Below, piece by piece: positions 8,676 to 16,601 of a stretch of 64,000 bases of DNA (its first letter is position 1; every line of letters begins with the position of its first letter). The notes below the pieces were generated by a model. That model saw nothing but the letters and a program-made list of their open reading frames with translations. It was not told the origin of the DNA and did not search any database. Source of the DNA: Escherichia hormaechei_A (lineage in GTDB: Bacteria; Pseudomonadota; Gammaproteobacteria; Enterobacterales; Enterobacteriaceae); contig CP170191.1 of the NCBI GenBank assembly GCA_042434945.1, positions 3,348,001 through 3,412,000 of the forward strand. Reading direction: 5' to 3'. The position numbers were made by a program, and so were the translations under genes.

Positions 8676-9851
8676 TCAAAACTGATAGCTGTAGTTGACG
8701 CTGGCAAACCAAAGATAAGGATGATCGTAACTTCCGGCAAACGCCGTCGGGGATTTCACATGCGACGACTGCATATGAAGATACGACACGGCAATACCAA
8801 TATTGCTGGCCGGGGTGATCTGATACTGGGCTCCCGTGCCAAATCGCCACTCATCCCCGGTGGGTAAAGTTAAGGCCACATCACTCTGACTCTCATACGG
8901 CGAGCTGTCGAACGCCACACCGATATTCAGTCGCCACTGAGGTGTTGGACGATACTGCACGCCCACCGCGCCGTGCCACGTATCCTTCAGGCGGCTGACG
9001 TTGTTCAGTTGCCGATCCCCAACGACGATTTGCGGGGCACCGAACTGGCTCCAGTCCTGCCAGCCGAGATCGCCCATAACCGACCACCGAGGGTTAATAT
9101 CATGCACAAGACTGAGCATGATTTGCTGCGGCGCGCTGATTTGTGCCGACACCGGGAGGTCGTAGGCACCATTCTGTACTCGAGCTTTGCCGTTAACAGA
9201 GTAGCGATAGTTCGTCTCGCTGTTCCATGTAATACCGGCTCGCGTCTGGTCGGTCAGTTGCATGAGTAGCCCAAGCCGATAGCTCATGGCCCAGTCCTCA
9301 TCATGCTGCCGATAGTCATTATCATTAACGTTGCGGGTCAGCGAGAAATAACCGTAATTAACGTTGGCGGACGCCCCTATTGAGAGTCGGTCGGTGAGCT
9401 TGTATGCCAGTGACGGACTGAGCGTCATTGCAACCAGGGTACTCTTTTTAATCAGCCTGTCGCCCGCCCAGCTACCGTAATCGATCCCCAGACCGTAATT
9501 ACCGTAAAGCCCGATCCCGGCATAAAGATCATCGTTTATCTTCTGGCTATAAAAGGCGCTGGCATTCGGGATGGTTTTCATCACGTCGCCGGGGCTTTGA
9601 TGGGCATGGTTATCCAGCTGGTTGTCGATGGAGCCATCCATAACCTGTAACCCACCGGTGACCATATGATCCGGCAGGCGCGTCATGCCAGCAGGGTTGG
9701 TCATGATTGTCGAGGCGTCCTGCGCACGAGCCGCCTGCCCTGCTCCGGCAAGCGCGGTATCTTCGGTGCCGGCTTCATAAAAATAGAGGGCGCTGGCATG
9801 GGCACTGGAGGCGGCAAATAAGCCCGCGCACAGGAGGAGTCGTGTTTTCAT
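8676..9851 (-). CDS. FadL/OmpP1/TodX-family outer-membrane channel
   Basis: A 391-residue precursor with signal peptide MKTRLLLCAGLFAASSAHA. It contains the family pattern AGTEDTALAGAGQAARAQDAST...NPAGMTRL near the N-terminus (the hatch region NPA motif), then regular amphipathic strands, ending in aromatic YSYQF. FadL relatives admit long-chain fatty acids or hydrophobic aromatics across the outer membrane. It is shorter than E. coli FadL (446), so it is probably a paralogue with another ligand. The regulator gene follows 63 bp downstream. Confidence 0.85.
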   Translation of the reverse strand: MKTRLLLCAGLFAASSAHASALYFYEAGTEDTALAGAGQAARAQDASTIMTNPAGMTRLPDHMVTGGLQVMDGSIDNQLDNHAHQSPGDVMKTIPNASAFYSQKINDDLYAGIGLYGNYGLGIDYGSWAGDRLIKKSTLVAMTLSPSLAYKLTDRLSIGASANVNYGYFSLTRNVNDNDYRQHDEDWAMSYRLGLLMQLTDQTRAGITWNSETNYRYSVNGKARVQNGAYDLPVSAQISAPQQIMLSLVHDINPRWSVMGDLGWQDWSQFGAPQIVVGDRQLNNVSRLKDTWHGAVGVQYRPTPQWRLNIGVAFDSSPYESQSDVALTLPTGDEWRFGTGAQYQITPASNIGIAVSYLHMQSSHVKSPTAFAGSYDHPYLWFASVNYSYQF

Positions 9852-10003
9852 CTGCGATCCGGGAAATAAAAAATTTGCCGACAGATATAACAGGGGCGCC
9901 TGATGACGTAAAAAGGAAGAGGGTTTAATTTTAAATTATGCGCGGTTCAGCCCCTCTTAATATCTCTGACAATTCAGCGACGTCCGGAATAAGGCGCCAC
10001 TAC

Positions 10004-10036
10004 GTCCTGCACCTGTAATACGTTCAGGTACAGGAC
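10004..10036. promoter_or_regulatory. Imperfect inverted repeat in the FadL-like/YcaC-like intergenic region
   Basis: GTCCTGCACCTG and CAGGTACAGGAC pair over 11 of 12 positions around a nine-base loop. No T run follows, so it is a weak terminator candidate; it could be an operator or the 3' hairpin of the ycaC-like transcript. The function is unknown. Confidence 0.4.
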
Positions 10037-10073
10037 GATAAAATCCAGGAATTTTGTTCAGGTTTATCCGGCC

Positions 10074-10742
10074 TTACTTATAATGCTCCAGATTGGTTTC
10101 CGGGCCCGTTCTGGCAATTTCCTGAGCTTTGCCGAAACTTTCAATCAGGCACTTATATTCCGGACAGACATGCTCTGCCAGGATCTCAGCAAAGCGAGAA
10201 CCTTCCGCGCGGTTCCAGGTTCTCATTAATTCAGCGACAATGGCAAACGTATCGGTAGGGATCGCTCCCGCCTGAGCCACGCGCGCGATGGTGGTATCGG
10301 TCGCGATTTTGGACCAGTTCCCCGAGGCATCCACAACACAGTAAACCTTATACCCCTCCTGGACAGCGCTAACCGCAGGGAACGCCATGCAGACGCTGGT
10401 GAGCGTTCCGGCAATAATCAGGGTCTTTCTGCCCGTCTTTTCCACTTCCTTCACAAACGCCGGATTATCCCAGGTATTAATCTGCCCGGTGCGTGGAACA
10501 TACACGGCATGGGGTGCATATTTGTGAATTTCCGGGATGAGCGGGCCATTGGGACCGTCAGGAACAGAGGCCGTGGTGATCACCGGGATATTTAAAAGCG
10601 TGGCAACTTTGGCTATCGCTGTCACATAATTACGAAGGTCTGGTACAGGCACATCACGTACCGTGTTGAATAAGCCACTCTGATGGTCGATGAGTAAAAT
10701 TACAGCGTCATCAGTATCAATCATACCGTTTGTAGCAGCCAT
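10074..10742 (-). CDS. YcaC-like isochorismatase-superfamily hydrolase
   Basis: A 222-residue cysteine hydrolase. The N-terminal ILLIDHQSGLF carries the catalytic Asp, and the GTLTSVCMAFPA loop carries the nucleophilic Cys with the expected cis-peptide context, as in YcaC. YcaC-type proteins form large ring assemblies and have an unproven amidase-like activity. The gene is monocistronic; about 260 bases upstream before the next possible gene show nothing else. Confidence 0.85.
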   Translation of the reverse strand: MAATNGMIDTDDAVILLIDHQSGLFNTVRDVPVPDLRNYVTAIAKVATLLNIPVITTASVPDGPNGPLIPEIHKYAPHAVYVPRTGQINTWDNPAFVKEVEKTGRKTLIIAGTLTSVCMAFPAVSAVQEGYKVYCVVDASGNWSKIATDTTIARVAQAGAIPTDTFAIVAELMRTWNRAEGSRFAEILAEHVCPEYKCLIESFGKAQEIARTGPETNLEHYK

Positions 10743-11001
10743 ATTTCTTTCCTCATGATTTCTTTTACATTGCCGTCAACTCTCCCGGCTCCGCGATTTT
10801 ACATGCACATGGTCAGGGTATAATGCATTGATAAATCATAATGAATAGTAGTCCGATCCGGTCTGAATACCGCATCATTTCAGGACAATTTCTGGCACGG
10901 TACGCTGAGCCAACGACGCTGACGGAAAGTCATAGTGAAGAGAAGAGATCCTTACAATGCCGTTATGCGGCCATTCGTATTCGTTCGGCTGAAGGCAAGC
11001 G

Positions 11002-11145
11002 TTACTCCTCACAGGGATCCCCCTTATCCTCCCGCATAGATTCAATAAACTCCCGTTGCTCCTCTGTGAGTTCAAGCTCATTCAGCAAGCGATCTAACTC
11101 TTCTTCAGGTGATTCCTTTTGGTTCTTTCTCTTCCCGGTAGCCAT
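11002..11145 (-). CDS. Possible 47-residue acidic small protein
   Basis: An ATG preceded by AAGGGTGAG opens a 47-codon frame: basic start (MATGKRKNQK), then Glu-rich helix-forming residues (PEEELDRLLNELELTEEQ), ending DPCEE. The composition looks like a folded small helical protein, and the opposite strand reads as an unnatural Ser-rich frame. It lies in the otherwise empty 10743-11330 stretch beside the accessory segment. No family was recognised. Confidence 0.45.
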   Translation of the reverse strand: MATGKRKNQKESPEEELDRLLNELELTEEQREFIESMREDKGDPCEE

Positions 11146-11330
11146 ACTCACCCTTGAGTTATTAGGATTAATCTCAGGGTATCCAGGGTACAGGAAATGT
11201 GCAACTTAGCGTGTTATGCCATGGGTGATTCGTCGTTTAGCAGAAGAAGATTAAAAGCATAGCAAATCACCCTTTACGCATAAAAATTCAGTGTTAGCAT
11301 GGAGGTGCTTAATTTTTTCCGGAGATAGCT

Positions 11331-11975
11331 ATGCTGGACATAACTCATTTTGGGCTTTTCGCCCTGTCTGTATTTCTCCTTTCCGTTACACCTGGGCCTG
11401 ATATAGCCTACGTGGTAGGTCAAAGCGTGGTTAATGGAAGACGAGCGGGAATTATCTCTGCCGCTGGAGTAGCATTAGGTAGTTGCACACATGCAATTGC
11501 AAGCGCTGTGGGATTAACCGCGTTGATAACAGCATCTCCGATGATGTTCACCATCATTAAGTCTCTCGGTGCGGCTTATCTGATGTATCTCGGTAGTAAG
11601 ATGATTTGGGGAACGCTGACAAAGCAAACCACTAATCACAACGAAGCTGAAAGCGTTAAGGCAAAAGCGACTCTGACGAGTCTACTTACTAAAGGTTTCA
11701 TAACTACCTTAACCAACCCGAAGGTACTGTTATTCTTCATCTCCTTTTTCCCTCAATTCGTTGCGCCTGGAAGCGAGCACCAGACAGCTTCTTTTCTACT
11801 CCTGGGTATGACCTACGCATTGATCGCTTTTATGACTGATTTAACGTTCGCCGTACTTGCAGGTAGTGCAGCTGGAACCGTTTCGCAAAACAGAAGGTTG
11901 CAGAAAATACTGGATAGAATTGTTGGTGTAACATTCATTGGATTAGGGCTCAGGTTGGCGTTTACACGCCGTTAA
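11331..11975 (+). CDS. LysE/RhtB-family amino-acid exporter
   Basis: A 214-residue, roughly six-helix inner-membrane protein with the RhtB/LysE signature SVTPGPDIAYVVGQSVVNGRRAG in helix 1-2 and TNPKVLLFFISFFPQF in the middle. Members export amino acids such as homoserine, threonine or lysine; the substrate cannot be told from sequence. Codon and base composition is more AT-rich than in the neighbouring genes, suggesting acquisition. A GGAG lies before the ATG. It shares a terminator with the convergent lipoprotein gene. Confidence 0.85.
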   Translation: MLDITHFGLFALSVFLLSVTPGPDIAYVVGQSVVNGRRAGIISAAGVALGSCTHAIASAVGLTALITASPMMFTIIKSLGAAYLMYLGSKMIWGTLTKQTTNHNEAESVKAKATLTSLLTKGFITTLTNPKVLLFFISFFPQFVAPGSEHQTASFLLLGMTYALIAFMTDLTFAVLAGSAAGTVSQNRRLQKILDRIVGVTFIGLGLRLAFTRR

Positions 11976-12004
11976 GAATATGGGGCGTTCAGCCCCTTAT
12001 TCTT
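11974..12004. terminator. Bidirectional hairpin overlapping two stop codons
   Basis: AAGAATA-T-GGGGC-GTTCA-GCCCC-T-TATTCTT. The stem begins inside the exporter stop codon and includes the stop codon of the opposing lipoprotein gene, so a single structure probably terminates both. Confidence 0.8.
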
Positions 12005-12353
12005 TGGGATAAGAAAATTCAGCAGTGACTAAATGTGACCCTGATTTATCAGATTGGACGTCATACGCGAAGTTATACCGCTCTCCAGGTGTAAACTTAA
12101 ATCCGAACACAGGAAGACACCCGCCCTTTTGAACATACACGGGCTTGTCATCAAAAATCTTGTGAAGAGAGTCGCTATTATCACTGTTGATTTGGATAGC
12201 AGTGATCCGTTCCTGTGGCTCCAGTGGTGACACCACACAAACTTGATTATCTTTGATAAATGCCGTTGTAGATTCACGATCTACCATTCGATCACCAGGC
12301 CCAGGGCATCCCGTCAAGAGGAATACAACACCCAGCAACATTTTGTTCTTCAT
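11997..12353 (-). CDS. Putative T6SS immunity periplasmic lipoprotein
   Basis: A 118-residue lipoprotein: signal MKNKMLLGVVFLLTGC with acylated Cys at ~16, then a beta-rich domain (ITAIQINSDNSD, VYVQKGGCLPVFGFKFTPGERYNFAY). The start at 12353 is preferred because AAGGGG from the end of the previous gene lies eight bases upstream; a GTG at 12362 is the alternative. From memory this resembles small lipoproteins named as putative T6SS immunity proteins. It lies directly downstream of an HExxH protein gene with almost no gap, as expected of an effector/immunity pair. Two internal cysteines may form a disulfide. Confidence 0.6.
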   Translation of the reverse strand: MKNKMLLGVVFLLTGCPGPGDRMVDRESTTAFIKDNQVCVVSPLEPQERITAIQINSDNSDSLHKIFDDKPVYVQKGGCLPVFGFKFTPGERYNFAYDVQSDKSGSHLVTAEFSYPKE

Positions 12354-12355
12354 GT

Positions 12356-12898
12356 TTAACACCCCTTCCCTGTTACGATTTTTTGGTAAAGCGAAGGGAC
12401 ATCCTGCAACTTATCTACGCCTCTGTACATCCCCATGCGCCCAGGCCTTTGATAATAAGACCACTTACTAATCCCATAAACCAGCAGTAACCAGTAATCA
12501 GCTAAAATAGAGGCTTGCTGCTCAAGAGAGTAATCAGTGAGCTTTTCTTTATCCAGCCTGTAGGTATATTCAGCAGCCCAGCTAAACGCACCCCGCATTC
12601 TCACCCATTGCCCGTGTTGGTGTTGCCAGACATGCCCCAATTCATGGATGAAAACATATTTATCTTCAACAAAAACCGAGTTTGCGGAAAAGTCTTCCCT
12701 GTACATCTGTTTTCTGTACCACAACTCCCCGTTGGGAGTCATCGCGTAGTTCTGTTTCTGGAGGCCGAACGGTAAATAGCTGTCGCAATGAATCCAGACA
12801 CGGCTATACACTATCGAATCACCGAACACTCTGCGAGCCATTGCAATCTCGCCTAAGGTCATCCGGCGCAATGTTCCTTCCTCTGCATATGCGCTCAT
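12356..12898 (-). CDS. HExxH zinc-peptidase-like protein, probable T6SS-type effector (Vgr-related)
   Basis: A 180-residue protein without signal peptide. HELGHVWQHQHG at residues 85-96 is a classical zincin motif (H85, E86, H89), with an aromatic, polar surrounding (YMPNGELWYRKQ-like upstream, YRLDKEKLTDYSLEQQASILADYW downstream containing another Glu-rich helix). A very strong AAGGAGG ribosome site precedes the ATG. The companion lipoprotein downstream suggests a periplasm-acting toxin with its immunity protein. No VgrG, Hcp or PAAR gene is in the window. The alternative is a housekeeping metallopeptidase. Confidence 0.6.
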   Translation of the reverse strand: MSAYAEEGTLRRMTLGEIAMARRVFGDSIVYSRVWIHCDSYLPFGLQKQNYAMTPNGELWYRKQMYREDFSANSVFVEDKYVFIHELGHVWQHQHGQWVRMRGAFSWAAEYTYRLDKEKLTDYSLEQQASILADYWLLLVYGISKWSYYQRPGRMGMYRGVDKLQDVPSLYQKIVTGKGC

Positions 12899-13425
12899 AA
12901 ACTATCCTCCTTGTATGATTTATCTACATCGTAAAATCATAAGTCGAAATAGTCTATACGCGAACATTAGCCATTTATTAAACACAGTGACGGTGCAAAC
13001 ACTACTCCCCGTTGGTGATACAGCAACAAGCGGAGCCGTTAGGCGACAACATCAGACCGTCAGAGGGATCACACTTTACGTGTACCCTTGCGGGAGCGTG
13101 GCTGAAACGTTGATAAAGCCTACAGGTCGTTTGTAGTTATGGTTATTACGTGGCTCATAAGGCCGCACATCGGTCTTAAATGCGTCTGAGCAGTCTGTCG
13201 ATGACATAACAATACCAGTGTGGCTTTTTCTTCACGTTTTGCTATCGCGGAGTGAGGATGCAACTGACACCAACGCTGAGTTATCTTGTTTTCTCACCAT
13301 GTAACTTAGCGTGACAGTTACCAAGGGCGGATCACGATGGCATAACTCATAGGCGGCTAAAACAGATAATTATTTAAGCTGCTGATAGAGAATGATTTTA
13401 AGGCGTTCGTACGAGGGGAGAGATC
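12899..13425. other. 527-base stretch with no supported gene
   Basis: Both strands are broken by stops and none of the short frames has a ribosome site. It holds the AT-rich promoter region of the effector gene near 12900-12960, one copy of the AACTTAGCGTG repeat at 13303 and a GATGGCATAAC segment at 13336-13346. It ends at the 3' end of the tRNA gene and looks like decayed accessory DNA. Confidence 0.6.
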
Positions 13426-13499
13426 TGGAGCGGGCGAAGGGAATCGAACCCTCGTATAGAGCTTGGGAAGCTCTCGTTCTACCATTGAACTACGCCCGC
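13426..13499 (-). tRNA. glyU: tRNA-Gly (anticodon CCC)
   Basis: On the minus strand GCGGGCG...CGCCCGC forms the acceptor stem. The D arm TAGTTCAATGGTAGAA, the anticodon stem GAGAGC with loop TTCCCAA (anticodon CCC), the T arm GGGTTCGATTCCC and an encoded CCA end are all present, giving 74 nt. The position next to actS (ygeR) matches E. coli glyU. Confidence 0.95.
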
Positions 13500-13579
13500 T
13501 TCGAGATGCGTAAGGCATTATAAACCTTACGCCTCTTCATACAAGCCTTTACCCCACTAAGTGGCGATTAAATAATCAC

Positions 13580-14320
13580 TTAACACTTCGGCTTACTGCC
13601 CTGCGCCGGAAGATAACGCTGCGGATCGATGGCTGTAGCCTTATAGCGGATCTGGAAGTGCAGCTTCACCGTATCCGTCCCGGTACTGCCCATGGTCGCA
13701 ATCTTCTGCCCCGCCTTCACGTTCTGCCCATTATTGACCAGCATCGTGTCGTTATGCGCATACGCCGTAATGTAGTCCTCACCATGCTTAATCATGATCA
13801 GGTTACCGTATCCACGAAGCTGGTTACCGACATAGACCACCTTCCCGGCCCCTGAAGCGTAAACCGGTGTGCCGCGTGCGGCAGCGATATCAATACCTTT
13901 ATTGCCACCTTCCGAGAGCGAGTACGGCGCAACCACTTTTCCGCTTGCAGGCCAGATCCAGCAGCGCTGACCGACCGGCGGCCAGGATGATTTAGGCACC
14001 TGATAGGATGGCGTGACTTTGGCTGTTTTACGCGTTGAGGACTTTTTCCCTGAGGAGGAACCGCCGTTAACCTTGAGCTTCTGCCCTACCTCAATAGTAT
14101 ACGGTGGAGAGATATTATTCAGGCGCGCCAGCTCCTTCACGCTGGTTCCCGTGGCGCGTGAGATGCGGTAGAGCGTGTCCCCGCGCTTAACGGTATAGAC
14201 TGCACCGGAATAACTGCCCATATCCGAAGATTTACTCCCCGAGCATCCTGCTACAAGTAGCGTCAGCGTCAGGCAGAAAACGGCAATGATCGGGTTTCTC
14301 GTCAGGCTTCCTGCAAACAA
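13580..14320 (-). CDS. actS: ActS (YgeR), LysM/LytM lipoprotein activator of amidases
   Basis: A 246-residue lipoprotein: signal ending LLVAGC, a LysM domain (YTVKRGDTLYRISRATGTS, residues ~43-85), linker, then an M23/LytM domain. Zinc ligands are degenerate: NKGID replaces HxGxD and LHFQIR lacks the second His of HxH, so it should be non-catalytic, as in EnvC/NlpD/ActS-type activators. ActS activates AmiC-class peptidoglycan amidases. The start is TTG, supported by GAGGAG a few bases upstream; no ATG nearby gives the signal peptide. Confidence 0.88.
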   Translation of the reverse strand: MFAGSLTRNPIIAVFCLTLTLLVAGCSGSKSSDMGSYSGAVYTVKRGDTLYRISRATGTSVKELARLNNISPPYTIEVGQKLKVNGGSSSGKKSSTRKTAKVTPSYQVPKSSWPPVGQRCWIWPASGKVVAPYSLSEGGNKGIDIAAARGTPVYASGAGKVVYVGNQLRGYGNLIMIKHGEDYITAYAHNDTMLVNNGQNVKAGQKIATMGSTGTDTVKLHFQIRYKATAIDPQRYLPAQGSKPKC

Positions 14321-14483
14321 AACAGCTCCTCGGTCAGCGTGAATGGCGCACTATGATAGCAGCCCAAACTGATGCGGGTCATGCCCTTTTCCGCTCTGTG
14401 GGCCAAACCGTTCGCATAAGAATGCAGTATAATAATTCCGCTGATGGTGCTGAACCATTAAGCATTTTGGCACTGGAGCATCA

Positions 14484-15026
14484 ATGAGTATTCAAGAACA
14501 CGTTATTTTGGTAAATGACCAGGGAAAGGTGATTGGCACTCAGGAGAAGTACGCCGCGCACACGTCACACACCCCGCTACACCTGGCCTTCTCTTCATGG
14601 CTGTTTAACGCTAATGGAGAATGTCTGATCACCCGGCGCGCATTAAGTAAAAAAGCCTGGCCCGGCGTATGGACCAACTCCGTTTGCGGCCATCCACAGG
14701 CCGACGAAGCGACAGAGCAGGCGATTATCCGCCGCTGCCGCTTTGAAGTCGGCGCCGAAATCACAGACATCACCCCCATTGCCCCGGAGTTCCGCTACCG
14801 TGAAGCCGACCCGTCAGGGATCGTTGAAAACGAAATCTGCCCGGTCTATGCCGCCCGCGTAACGAATACCCTCGCAATCAATGACGATGAAGTGATGGAG
14901 TATCGGTGGGTGAAGCTGGACGCGCTATTCCGCGCGCTGGACGCCACACCGTGGGCATTTAGCCCGTGGATGGTGCAGGAAGCGAACACCGCGCGTGAAA
15001 AACTCAGCGCCTTCGCGGCGCAATAA
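14484..15026 (+). CDS. idi: Isopentenyl-diphosphate delta-isomerase
   Basis: A 180-residue type I IPP isomerase that interconverts IPP and DMAPP for isoprenoid synthesis. The Nudix-fold motif TNSVCGHPQ with the active-site Cys, metal-binding HLAFSSWLFN and the catalytic Glu in GIVENEICPVYAA are present. The sequence is clearly diverged from E. coli Idi (for example QEHVILVNDQGKV at the start), in contrast to the next gene. It is convergent with lysS across a shared terminator. Confidence 0.93.
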   Translation: MSIQEHVILVNDQGKVIGTQEKYAAHTSHTPLHLAFSSWLFNANGECLITRRALSKKAWPGVWTNSVCGHPQADEATEQAIIRRCRFEVGAEITDITPIAPEFRYREADPSGIVENEICPVYAARVTNTLAINDDEVMEYRWVKLDALFRALDATPWAFSPWMVQEANTAREKLSAFAAQ

Positions 15027-15061
15027 AAAAGCCCCGGCGATAAACGCACGGGGCTTTTTTT
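15027..15061. terminator. Bidirectional terminator between idi and lysS
   Basis: AAAAAGCCCCG...CGGGGCTTTTTTT; a strong GC stem with A and T tracts on both sides, serving both converging genes. Confidence 0.9.
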
Positions 15062-15074
15062 ACCTCTTAATGGC

Positions 15075-16592
15075 TTATTTTACCGGACGCATCGCCGGGA
15101 ACAGAATAACGTCGCGGATGGTATGGCTGTTGGTGAACAGCATTACCATACGGTCGATACCAATTCCCAGACCTGCTGTCGGCGGTAAGCCATGTTCCAG
15201 TGCGGTGACGTAATCTTCATCGTAGAACATCGCTTCGTCGTCACCTGCGTCTTTCGCGGCAACCTGATCCAGGAAGCGTTGCGCCTGATCTTCCGCGTCA
15301 TTCAGCTCGCTAAAGCCGTTACCGATTTCACGACCACCAATGAAGAACTCAAAGCGGTCTGTGATTTCCGGGTTAACGTCGTTACGACGCGCCAGCGGAG
15401 AAACTTCTGCCGGATATTCAGTAATGAAGGTCGGCTGAATCAGATGTGCTTCTGCCACTTCTTCGAAGATCTCGGTAACGATACGGCCCAGACCCCAGCT
15501 CTTCTCAACGTGGATGCCGATAGATTCAGCAATTGCTTTCGCAGAGTCGAAGTTGTCCAGATCCGCCATGTCGGTTTCCGGGCGATATTTCTTGATCGCT
15601 TCACGCATGGTCAGTTTTTCGAACGGTTTACCGAAGTCCAGCGTCACGTCGCCGTAGGTCACTTCCGTCTTACCGAGAATATCCTGTGCCAGAGTACGGA
15701 ACAGCGATTCGGTCAGCTCGATCAGATCTTTGTAATCTGCGTAAGCCATGTAGAGTTCCATCATGGTGAACTCTGGGTTATGACGTACGGAAATACCTTC
15801 GTTACGGAAGTTACGGTTGATTTCGAATACACGCTCGAAGCCACCAACCACCAGACGCTTGAGGTACAGTTCCGGCGCGATACGCAGGTACATGTCGAGA
15901 TCCAGCGCGTTATGGTGGGTGATAAACGGACGCGCAGCGGCACCGCCAGGGATCACCTGCATCATCGGCGTTTCAACTTCCATAAAGCCGCGGTTCACCA
16001 TGAACTGGCGAATACCAGAGAGGATCTGCGAGCGCACTTTAAAGGTGTTGCGGGATTCATCGTTGGAGATGAGATCGAGATAACGCTGACGATAGCGCGC
16101 TTCCTGATCCTGCAAGCCGTGGAATTTATCCGGCAGCGGACGCAGTGCTTTGGTCAGCAGACGCAACTCGGTGCAGTGGATAGACAGTTCGCCGGTTTTG
16201 GTTTTGAACAGCTTACCTTTCGCGCCGAGGATGTCGCCGAGGTCCCATTTTTTGAACTGCTCGTTATAAACGCCTTCCGGGAGATCGTCACGGGCAACGT
16301 ACAGCTGAATGCGACCGCCAACGTCCTGCAGGGTAACGAAAGACGCTTTACCCATAATACGACGGGTCATCATGCGGCCAGCAACGGCGACTTCGATGTT
16401 CAGCGCTTCCAGTTCTTCGTTCTCTTTGCCGTCGAATTCTGCGTGCAATTGGTCAGAGGTATGATCGCGACGGAAATCGTTCGGGAAGGCAATCCCCTGC
16501 TCGCGCAGGTTCGCCAGCTTCTCACGACGCGTTTTCAGTTCATTGTTAAGATCGACTACCGCGTCAGCGCCCTGTGCGTGTTGTTCAGACAT
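15075..16592 (-). CDS. lysS: Lysyl-tRNA synthetase (class II)
   Basis: A 505-residue LysRS: N-terminal OB-fold anticodon-binding domain ([21 protein letters not shown]) and class II catalytic domain with motif 2 ([20 protein letters not shown]) and motif 3 ([13 protein letters not shown]). It charges tRNA-Lys with lysine. It lies 9 bp after prfB on the same strand, the conserved prfB-lysS operon. From memory the protein is indistinguishable from E. coli LysS over its length, unlike the neighbouring idi product, and marks the start of an E. coli-like block. Confidence 0.97.
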
Positions 16593-16601
16593 GTTGGTTC
16601 C

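Noticed and set aside
10841..11209. 122-codon Ser-rich plus-strand frame
   Set aside because: Low-complexity serine runs arise as the complement of the acidic 47-residue frame; no ribosome site.
12915..13136. 73-codon frame upstream of the effector gene
   Set aside because: No ribosome site, no family, overlaps the probable promoter region.
13426..13499. Duplicate tRNA 3' end (att site) within the accessory segment
   Set aside because: I found no second copy of the glyU 3' sequence between 10.8 and 13.4 kb, so a tRNA-integrated island is not demonstrated.
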